DNA of 64,000 nucleotides, taken from NCBI GenBank assembly GCA_018873225.1, contig JAEILZ010000007.1, positions 434,001 to 498,000 on the forward strand. The letters run 5' to 3'. The position numbers were made by a program, and so were the translations under genes. The stretch comes from [Phialemoniopsis] sp. UDSM-2020 (taxonomy: Eukaryota > Ascomycota > Sordariomycetes > Thyridiales > Thyridiaceae). Position 1 is the first letter of the stretch. Each line of letters opens with the position of its first letter. The notes beneath the pieces were generated by a model. That model was not told the origin of the DNA. It ran no database searches and saw nothing but the letters and a program-made list of their open reading frames with translations. Positions 56,718 to 64,000 of this stretch are shown in pieces.

Positions 56718-58110
56718 GTTGATCAGAAACGGACGTGCTTGGTAACGGCGATAGAGAACCCAAAGTGGTATGATTGATTGTTTCAAGGTCCTTTTCACCG
56801 TGTTACCAGCCCGTTGGGGCGGGTGGACAGCACCGCAACACTTATATGTATGCTTCACTACGGTGCCTCCCGTTGTAAGCCGACTTGACGCAAGGTTACG
56901 ACTTCACCCCACCACAACCTGCACAGAGACTTGAGAGATCCAGCGGCGGTAGCCTTGGAGATCGTCATTGTCACTAAGTCACGCACCATAGTCACCTTCC
57001 GGTTTCATCGTTGGGCTCACTGCAGCGGCGAGAGGCACAGGGGTTCCTTGGTCGACTAGCCTCCTTCGCTGTCCTACGACTTGCGCAGTATGTGCACCCA
57101 CACCGGGACCGGGCGCCGAAGAGACCCTTCTTGCGGCGCACAGTCCTCCATCCCCGCGCCAGAGTCTATACCGTTGCGGGATAAAGAGCACCGGTTGTGT
57201 AGCGGAGGCAATTTTGCAAGATACGCTGACATGGTGGGATAATCCTCGTACTTCGTATAACCACTGGTGGACACTATCTTGGCGAAGACGGAGTTGAGCA
57301 GAACCTCGCGAATGTTCCAGTTTCCGCGGGGTTTGTCTGATAGGCCCTCTGTCCCGCCAAGCTCTTTTCGAGGATTAGCTATCAAATAGACTTAGCCGTG
57401 ATAAGCTTTCGCCTCCTTCGGCTGGTGAATAAGCATATCGATCGGGTCGACTGAAGGATTACGACACGTCTTGGGAAGGCAAAATAGGTTGCAACAAGCA
57501 CAGCAAGCAAGGTGGGGTTGTCGCCATGCCAAGAGCAAGGGATCATTGGCCCTTAAATGTCGAGACAACCAGAGACCACTTTTCTTCTCGCATGATAACC
57601 CATGGAACGGGACATGTCGTGCAAGGGATCGCCTACTCAAACAGGAAGCTTGGAGCCAACAAAGCGAATAAGCGCCGCCCGGGGTCTGGGCATGCCCCGC
57701 ATCGCGATACACGCAGACTTGCCGGATAAACCGATACGTATCTGCACTTCGCCGCAAACCATCAAGGGCCTGGCTGACACCTTCTAGATTCGTGTTGAAC
57801 ATCTGGATACCGGGAGGGGCTTTTGGCAGTAGAGCCTGCTTGTGGGGAAGACTGAGCCGCTTCATGGTGACGACATGAGGGGACAGTCTTTCCGCCATCC
57901 CGACAAGTTGACTCGTGGCAATCGCGATTATGTTTCTGAGGTGATACTGCACAGTAGGATTCCGCTTGCTGACCGCAACGGCGCTGATACGCCCCGGCAG
58001 ATACCGTGCCGTTTCGCAGACAGATCGTTGTCCCATTGCTTGTAGAGACACGCTGTTGCATCTGCGCATTGAACTTTGGACACTCTCAAAATATTGCCTG
58101 GCTGCTAGAC
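56718..58110. other. 1.4-kb gap between precursor and first UstY gene
   Basis: The gap holds the divergent promoters of the precursor and the UstY gene. A minus-strand frame of 291 codons (57392-58267) and another at 57074-57385 are open but show no family motif, signal peptide or HxxHC. They could be chance, a decayed gene, or an orphan gene. I do not call a CDS. Confidence 0.4.
56841..56850 (-). promoter_or_regulatory. TATA-like element of the precursor gene
   Basis: TACATATAAG on the minus strand lies about 125 nt upstream of the precursor ATG at 56717, a normal distance for a strong fungal promoter. Confidence 0.45.
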
Positions 58111-59089
58111 ATGGACAGCCCGGAACGAGATCTGGAGAAGACGGAGGGTGCTGAGGATGGGGAAGACGCAGGCTTCCTACATCACCATGCGCATAAACAG
58201 CAGCCTCAATCTCGACGCTTCCGGCGGTGGGCAGAGGGCGGCGTATTGGTCCTTCTCTGCCTCTCAATCTTCCTCAATGTCTTGACGTACATGGCGAACA
58301 AGAGGAGGGATCTCGATGACATTTGTTCCGTGTACACATCACAAAGTAGTAAGGAACTTTCACTGCAAAGATCCTCATAGTGGAGAAAAGGGCAGCTAAC
58401 AGTCCTCTAGTATCTCCGATTCAGCAAGACGTCAAGATCAAATACTCGACCGTGCAGTTCGAAGGTTCATTTTCAAAGCCCAATAGCTCCGTTTTCAGGC
58501 TACCGCCGGGCAAAGAGGTAGACGATGCTTGGTTTTCTCTGGGAGTGCAGAGTAAGTGAGACCCTTCACAAACGATCCGGGTCAATATCGGGTGCTCAAC
58601 TAACTTGCAGTCCACCCAGATCACCACTATGTAGTCCCTGAGCACCTCGCCGACAAGTTTGGTCTCAACCCAGGCCTCGCAAAGGTGACTCCGGACCTGG
58701 GAGGTGGGTTCCCAGTCTTGTTCGAGTTTGAGCACCATCTCCACTGTCTCAATCTCCTGCGACAGAGTAGTTATTGGGCATACCAGCACTACAAAGACGA
58801 AGGAAAGGGTGTCTTTGGACATCCGGAGGAGGGCATACGTGATCACGTAAACCACTGTACCGACATCCTGCGACAGCAACTCATGTGTCAGCCGGATACT
58901 GGAGTGTTTGGTCAGTACTGGGTCAAAGGAGAGAACGAACTATTCGTCGACTTCAACACCAAGCACAAATGTAAGAACTTCTGGGAGCTTAAGGACTGGG
59001 CCGTGAGCCACCAGGTCGATCCCAAGAAGTTTCGGGGCTTGGAGGTCAAGCAAAGACCAGGGGACATTGTACTAGACGAAATACCTTAG
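58111..59089 (+). CDS. UstYa-like (DUF3328) membrane protein, candidate peptide oxidase
   Basis: The model joins 58111-58348, 58411-58551 and 58611-59089, giving 285 aa with consistent phases. A cytosolic tail (His/Gln/Arg-rich) is followed by one membrane segment (about residues 43-61, GGVLVLLCLSIFLNVLTYM) and a lumenal domain. The two HxxHC motifs that mark UstYa/DUF3328 are present: HHLHC (168-172) and HVNHC (205-209), the second followed by TDILRQQLMC as in the family. UstYa and UstYb are needed for oxidative macrocyclisation of ustiloxin and act in the secretory pathway. Next to a KEP-type precursor this is the best evidence for the cluster. It converges with a second UstY-type gene 121 nt away. 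Confidence 0.93.
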
Positions 59090-59210
59090 AGTTCGATCTG
59101 TTAAAATTGTAGGTCGTGTCGAAGACAGTCGCTGCTGTATGCTCTTTTATGTATATTGGTGAATAATTAATGGTAAATGACACAACTTGACTTGACCTCT
59201 CGGTCATGAT

Positions 59211-60074
59211 CTACGAGACTCTTTTGCACCAGCCCATACCAAACTCCAAAGCCACAACTCCGTGCTTCCACTTCTCGTAATTCATCAAGACATTTTGGCA
59301 GTGATTGGCATGCGGCCGGCCCATGGCCTCCTCGTGCGCATAGACGTGCTTCTCGCCGGCCGCGACCCTCTCCATGCTCCGCAGCGCGGCGCGGAACATG
59401 TACAGGCAGTGCGCGACGTGGAAATTCTCGATCGAGTACGCGATCAGGCGCTCCCCCTTGTCGAACTTGTCGATAAAGAACTGCTCGAGGTCCTCGAGCG
59501 GGATGTAGCTCTCGGGCGACAGCGACTCGTCCGAGTGCCACGTAAAGTTGGACATGGACACGGCGCGCTTGGGGGAGTAGTCGAGCGTCACGTTGGACGC
59601 GTGGTGCATGGAGGCAGCCTCCTTGGCAAAGTCCTCGTGGTAGCAAGGGCGTGGGATCCAGACGGCCGACATGATGTCGAAGACGCAGCCGCGCTCTCTG
59701 GCCTGGTGCGGCGAGTGGCCGCACGAAGTCCACTCGCCCGACGGGGTCTTCCAGCGACTCTTCTGGTCACGGTAGTTGTCTTGCGATGCCAGGTCCGACG
59801 AGTAGCGGAAGTTGAAGTAAGGGTCCGCATCTTTGGATGAGGCTGTGGGGAGTTGGCTGTTTTGCGAGCGGATGAATTGGATGGATGCTGCGAGGAAGGA
59901 GATGCAGCTGAGAATGACTGCAAACACCACTGCGAAGGTCAAGAGTCTTGATCTTGACGGTCGGTACCAGGGAGTCGCAGCCACAAGTGTATCCTGGCTA
60001 TCAGCTTCACTCTTGAAGGAGTCGCTGGAATCGTCGAGGCCGACGGTAGTATAATGATATTGATTTGGAGCCAT
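59211..60074 (-). CDS. Second UstY-type membrane protein (DUF3328-related)
   Basis: This is a single exon of 287 aa. The start is the ATG at 60074 (MAPNQYHYTTVGL), the first Met that gives the usual short acidic cytosolic tail. One membrane segment lies at about residues 45-66 (LTFAVVFAVILSCISFLAAS). The lumenal part has a Cys-containing block (EWTSCG then ERGCVFDIMSAVW, CYHEDF) and two HxxHC motifs, HVAHC (219-223) and HANHC (255-259), the same pair as in UstYa. It differs from the first UstY protein in its Cys-rich N-terminal half, so it is likely a distinct branch of the family. In phomopsin and ustiloxin clusters several UstY proteins work on the same peptide. The gene has no intron, unlike its neighbour. 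Confidence 0.85.
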   Translation of the reverse strand: MAPNQYHYTTVGLDDSSDSFKSEADSQDTLVAATPWYRPSRSRLLTFAVVFAVILSCISFLAASIQFIRSQNSQLPTASSKDADPYFNFRYSSDLASQDNYRDQKSRWKTPSGEWTSCGHSPHQARERGCVFDIMSAVWIPRPCYHEDFAKEAASMHHASNVTLDYSPKRAVSMSNFTWHSDESLSPESYIPLEDLEQFFIDKFDKGERLIAYSIENFHVAHCLYMFRAALRSMERVAAGEKHVYAHEEAMGRPHANHCQNVLMNYEKWKHGVVALEFGMGWCKRVS

Positions 60075-61061
60075 CGCGATGCCGAAATTCTTTAGCTTCT
60101 TGGTGTTGTCGTTACCAAGTCGACACGCGGTGCTCTCAGGACGTGCAACTATACCTCGCACTATCAAAGAAAAGTAGCAAGTCAAGACAATTTGGTGGGT
60201 AGCATATCACCGTTCCAGTCGCCTGGCAGGCGGGACAGAGGGAGTGCTCACAATCGGGTCAGTGCTTAGCGACCTCCCGCTGCCTGGTTGGTTTCACGAT
60301 CCACAGATATCACGACATCCATGGCACAACGTGGATCAAGATGATCTGGAGGTAACCTTCCCGAAGAATACAGACTAATCGAAGGACCCAGGCGTGCCAG
60401 GGTCGTGCTTGAGTGGCGGCCACTCCACCTGCCTTCTCCGGACTAAGACAAGCTGCACATAAGCGGCGCACGTATGCCGCCACCAGCAAGTCCTCTCATC
60501 GCGAGCACGGCAGTGGCAATGAAGTGTATACGACTTTTCAACGGAGAATTGTTTCCTTGCCATTGTCGGTCACTTACGAGGGCGGTGTTCTTGTCACTTG
60601 TCTCAACTCCGAAAGTGCAGCACTATAGGCTTGGCGACAGTGGATGCAGATTCCTACGCGGAACAACGGCCGCCCGCGGCTATGATTACCTCATTCCTCG
60701 TCTCAAGACGAGAAAAAACAGTCATCTACTGAGGTATCCGAGATACGGACAGCAGGTGGATGTAGGTTTCTGGACTGATGGTCCAAAACTCTGCATGATT
60801 ACTCGCTCTCCTCACTAGCATGTGCATCTCGAAAGTATTACATGTGACGATATGAAATCACAAGCGTGTGGACTGACCAGTTTGTTCTTCTCTCTCTCAA
60901 TGCGTCTATTGTGAATATGTGAGAAATCACGAATTGAGCATCAGTGCCAGGATGTCAATTTTCACTGCTGCTCAGCCGCAATCATGTCCGTCGTGTGCGG
61001 GGTTGGTTGAGATGTCAGCGCGGGGCATGGCGTTCATCTCCTCGCTCCAAACATCCACGCC
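60075..61061. other. Intergenic, probable right edge of the RiPP cluster
   Basis: No gene is seen. Short frames only. Confidence 0.5.
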
Positions 61062-62456
61062 ATGGATGAGCCGTCGCGGGAACAGCCTCGCACGCACGAG
61101 GTACCAACGCAAGCACACTTGCAGAAGTCGTTGCAGCTAGAGTCTCTACCCAATGAGGTCCTGGTAGCTATCCTGTCCGCCGTGCGCTCGACGGCTGATC
61201 TCGATGCCGTCATTCGAGCATCACCTGTGGCATACCGTGCCTTTGTATCTGCCAAGCAGACCATACTCCTGTCGATCGCAGTAGACAACCTCGGCCTTGC
61301 GACCCGCGACGCTGTTGCTGCCATAGTCATCGTTCCCAAGGTGCTCCAAACGTACGAGACGTACCTGGACGATGTCGACAGCGCGGTGCGGCGGTATGAG
61401 GCCTTGCCTCGCGAGCTAGGCGTCAACGAGCTGAAACGGGTGCTATCTTCCGCAGACATGGTGACCGAGCTTTTTCTCCTGAATCGCAGCGTGCAGTTCT
61501 TCATCGACGAGTTCGCGGCATCGCGACATCCGGCCCTGCGGGGTGTCCACCCAGACGGGGCGGTCCCCTTGACCATCAGCGAGCGCCGGCGCCTCGCCGC
61601 GGCGCTCCTCCGCTGGCAGATCCTGCTACGCGTCGAGGTCGACACGTTCCCATATTTCGTTCCAGACATGCCGGCCCGAGCCCCGAATTTCGACAAGCGC
61701 GAGCAGTGGGCAGCGGGCCGGTTCCTGCAGATGTTTGCCGGCTGGGAGGTGCAGCAGCTAGTCGAGATAGACCGATACATGAGCTCGCTATTTCGCCGTG
61801 AGTTCCCAACCTGGAGTTTTGAAGGTGACCTCGCCTCGAAGCCCGATCGCGATCTGAACGGGGAGGACTGGGAGCAGGTTGAGAACATGCTGAATACATG
61901 GGATGTCGAAAGGTTCGTTTCGCTGCGGGACTTCGTGCAATTCCGAGACAAGATCATCAGGAGGCGCGCCCAGATCGAGCCCTCTGAGCACGAGCGTTCC
62001 ACTAAAGAAAGGATTCCGACGCCCAGGAGTGTCCTGGCCTCGCTCACCGGAGGTCCGCCGCGACTGGATCATGTGGCTGGTACTCTGGCCGAAGAGTATG
62101 CAGTCACCTGCGAGGACACGTTTCAGTATGAGGACGAAGCTCGGCGCTTGGTATTCGTGAGCGACGAGGATGAGGCTGGACCGCCATTCGGGTGGGTAGA
62201 CGGGCACAATGGGGTGGACTGCCGGCGCTGGGGACAGTGCTTGGACCGGGAAGTCATGATCACGGGCTGGTTTTCCCCTCTGGTGCGAGGGCTATGGGAT
62301 CCACTGGAGCAGTCCCGACGGTTGGGATTGTTATTCTGGGACAAAAGCCGGGTCGAGCTCATCAAAGAAAAAATACCTCGGTACTCTACAGGCTGGCTTG
62401 ACAGGCTGGCAGATGAGAGGCGTAGAGATAGAGAAGAGTCGCGAGTACACTACTGA
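61062..62456 (+). CDS. F-box-like protein of unknown target
   Basis: This is a single exon of 464 aa. Residues 25-60 (LESLPNEVLVAILSAVRSTADLDAVIRASPVAYRAF) match the F-box-like start common in large fungal families. The rest is a helical, acidic, fungal-specific region with FVSLRDFVQFRDKI and a C-terminal WFSPLVRGLWDPLEQSRRLGLLFWDKSR, without LRR or WD repeats. Such proteins may be SCF ligase adaptors. It sits between the UstY genes and an NRPS-like gene and is probably not part of either pathway. Confidence 0.75.
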   Translation: MDEPSREQPRTHEVPTQAHLQKSLQLESLPNEVLVAILSAVRSTADLDAVIRASPVAYRAFVSAKQTILLSIAVDNLGLATRDAVAAIVIVPKVLQTYETYLDDVDSAVRRYEALPRELGVNELKRVLSSADMVTELFLLNRSVQFFIDEFAASRHPALRGVHPDGAVPLTISERRRLAAALLRWQILLRVEVDTFPYFVPDMPARAPNFDKREQWAAGRFLQMFAGWEVQQLVEIDRYMSSLFRREFPTWSFEGDLASKPDRDLNGEDWEQVENMLNTWDVERFVSLRDFVQFRDKIIRRRAQIEPSEHERSTKERIPTPRSVLASLTGGPPRLDHVAGTLAEEYAVTCEDTFQYEDEARRLVFVSDEDEAGPPFGWVDGHNGVDCRRWGQCLDREVMITGWFSPLVRGLWDPLEQSRRLGLLFWDKSRVELIKEKIPRYSTGWLDRLADERRRDREESRVHY

Positions 62457-62501
62457 GATGTTATCTGTTCTGATCTATCCTAGAAATCAAAAGCTGAAAA
62501 T

Positions 62502-64000
62502 CTATATATCTTTTTCACCTGCAGTCCAACACTCCCCTGTCCAGTACCGCACCATCTTATCCACAAGCCCCTGGTCCACCACCGGCGCGGCGCGGAAACT
62601 CTCCGAGTTGCCGCCCGTCCTCGCCGTCTCCCACTCGGGCATAGTCTTCTTCCCCTCCGCGCCGTATCTCGTTGCGAAGAACTCGACCAGCTTATACGGA
62701 GGATTCGCCGCCACATCCGGGTCCGAGTCCCGCAGACGCCGCACCCATTTCGCCGGCGACACCTCTTCAAACTCCAGGCCAGCCCGCCGCAGCATCGGCA
62801 AGAGGTCGCGCGTCCAGTGGAACGTCCGCGGGTTGATCACGTTGAACACCTCGCCCGCCGGCACCTCCGCGGGCAAGGCAAGCTCGACCACCGTGCGCGC
62901 CACCGTGTCGGCGGGCAGCCAGCGCGGCGTCTCGTCGATGGCCGGCAGCGCGCCCGTGCTCAGCGCCGAGCGTACGATGAGCGGGTGCGCCTCGGTGGCG
63001 GGCCACACGCCCCCGCGCGAGTCGCCGCACACCTGCCCGATGCGCAGGACGCGCGCGCGGAGGCCCGTCTGCGCCGCGGCGTTGGTCGTGACGTGCTCGG
63101 TGACGAGCTTGGCCTGCGCGTAGCCTATGTTCTGGGCGTAGCTGAACTTCTCGGGCAGGGCCTCGGGGATCGGCGCCGTGGCCGGGGAGCCTGTGGCCGT
63201 GGACACGGAGGAGCAGAAGCTGAAGGAGGCGCGGTGGGCTGAACGGAGGCACAGGTCGATGAGGTGCCGCGTGCCGCTGATGCAGTCTGTGAAGGACTGG
63301 AGGCGGAGGTTGAAGTTGACTGACCATGCGCTGTGGATGACTGCTGTGATGGCTCCGGTGATCTCGTCGTAGGTGGCGGTGTCGAGTCCGAGGGTGGGGC
63401 TTGTCAGGTCACTTGGCAGCGAGGTGATCTTGGCGAACTGGTCGGGAGTCAGGGATGACAATACTTTGCGGTCTTGCATGCTCTTATGAACTCTTTCCTG
63501 AGCGTTCTGTGGTGATGAGGCTCGGACGAGGCAGTAGATCCTGTCGACGCCATCGTCTTGTGCAAGAATAGAGGCTATGTGAGCACCCAGGGAGCCTGTT
63601 GATCCTGTGACCAGTACGGAGTGCTTGCTTGGTTGCTCTGGTGCCTTTGCCTGTAGTTCTGAGTCTGTTGAGAAAGTCCCATACTTGGCAATGAGGCTGC
63701 TCATCTCTTCCTCGACAGACACTGCCTTCTCCTCTTCACCCTTGGCTACGGCTTCTAGTTTTGCTGCCAGAGCGCGGATACTAGGGCTGTCAAATGCTAT
63801 GTTGAGGCCGAGCTTAGCACCGTTTAGCTTTATCCTCTTGAGAATTACCGAACGAAGTTGCGACGCTTGCAACGAGTCCATGCCGAGTTCGAAGAAGTCG
63901 GCATCCAATGTCAAGCGATCTTCGGGGATGTCGAGGATCTCTTTGACCTGCTGCCTCAGGAACGTCTGCAACTCTTCGCCAGAGATATCGAGGTCGCCCT
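62502..64000 (-). CDS. NRPS-like carboxylate reductase, C-terminal part (runs off window)
   Basis: The frame is open from the right edge of the window to the stop at 62502, so the N-terminal part, presumably an adenylation domain, lies outside. What is seen is one exon. First comes a phosphopantetheine carrier domain (DFFELGMDSLQASQLR, Ser in GMDSL). Then a thioester reductase of the Lys2/CAR type: Rossmann motif VLVTGSTGSLGAHIA, IYCLVRA, VIHSAWSVNFN, FCSSVSTA, a YAQAKLVTEHV active-site Tyr-Lys pair, and RIGQVCGD. Such enzymes load a carboxylic acid and release it as aldehyde or alcohol. It is separated from the RiPP genes by an F-box gene, so shared use is not implied. No start codon is visible in the window. 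Confidence 0.9.
   Translation of the reverse strand, partial: GDLDISGEELQTFLRQQVKEILDIPEDRLTLDADFFELGMDSLQASQLRSVILKRIKLNGAKLGLNIAFDSPSIRALAAKLEAVAKGEEEKAVSVEEEMSSLIAKYGTFSTDSELQAKAPEQPSKHSVLVTGSTGSLGAHIASILAQDDGVDRIYCLVRASSPQNAQERVHKSMQDRKVLSSLTPDQFAKITSLPSDLTSPTLGLDTATYDEITGAITAVIHSAWSVNFNLRLQSFTDCISGTRHLIDLCLRSAHRASFSFCSSVSTATGSPATAPIPEALPEKFSYAQNIGYAQAKLVTEHVTTNAAAQTGLRARVLRIGQVCGDSRGGVWPATEAHPLIVRSALSTGALPAIDETPRWLPADTVARTVVELALPAEVPAGEVFNVINPRTFHWTRDLLPMLRRAGLEFEEVSPAKWVRRLRDSDPDVAANPPYKLVEFFATRYGAEGKKTMPEWETARTGGNSESFRAAPVVDQGLVDKMVRYWTGECWTAGEKDI

Noticed and set aside
57392..58267. 291-codon minus frame as a tailoring enzyme
   Set aside because: No recognised motif, overlap with the UstY first exon, and odd composition. 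Kept as an observation only.
1..64000. CRISPR arrays, phage or bacterial operon features
   Set aside because: Introns and families show a fungal nuclear genome, and the only regular repeat array is protein-coding.

Overview
The window is nuclear DNA of a filamentous ascomycete (Pezizomycotina, most likely Sordariomycetes; I cannot name the genus). The reasons are short GT-AG introns of about 50-110 nt in most genes, fungal-only families (Zn2Cys6 and C2H2 regulators, UstY-type proteins, a fungal NLR, a 21 kDa complex I subunit like that of Neurospora), and a hac1 gene with an Ire1-type unconventional intron. Gene models below were built by hand by joining open frames at splice sites and checking phase. 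Internal junctions are usually phase-consistent but unsupported by transcripts.

Region 1 (1-21.4 kb) is a carbohydrate-use and regulator block: a small all-beta conserved protein, a DUF2264 protein, a GH115 alpha-glucuronidase, a secreted clan-A glycosidase with a domain inserted in its barrel, a MAL-type sugar transporter, a C2H2 regulator and a DHA2 multidrug transporter. A near-perfect 68-nt inverted repeat lies between the glycosidase and the sugar transporter.

Region 2 (22-30.4 kb) holds a CorA-like membrane protein with an unsettled 5' end. It is divergent from a three-part NLR (alpha/beta hydrolase, NB-ARC, TPR). An aminoglycoside-phosphotransferase-like kinase follows.

Region 3 (31-43.2 kb) is housekeeping: complex I 21 kDa subunit, Csm3/Swi3, Ski2 helicase, an RCC1-repeat protein, an ESCRT-III Snf7-family protein, a decayed tRNA-Trp-like gene and a DUF427 protein. 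A 4.2-kb gene-poor stretch leads to hac1 (47.3-48.6 kb).

Region 4 (49.7-60.1 kb) is the most interesting part, a compact candidate biosynthetic cluster for a ribosomally made, Kex2-processed peptide of the dikaritin (ustiloxin/phomopsin) kind. It has a Zn2Cys6 regulator, an aspartate-type aminotransferase, an MFS exporter, a 180-aa secreted precursor with eight 19-residue repeats each carrying DYIYPIP and ending in a dibasic site, and two single-pass UstY-type proteins with paired HxxHC motifs. The likely scheme is that the precursor enters the secretory pathway, Kex2 cuts at the KR sites, the UstY proteins oxidatively modify or cyclise the core, and the MFS protein exports the product. Past it lie an F-box-like protein and the 3' end of an NRPS-like carboxylate reductase running off the window.
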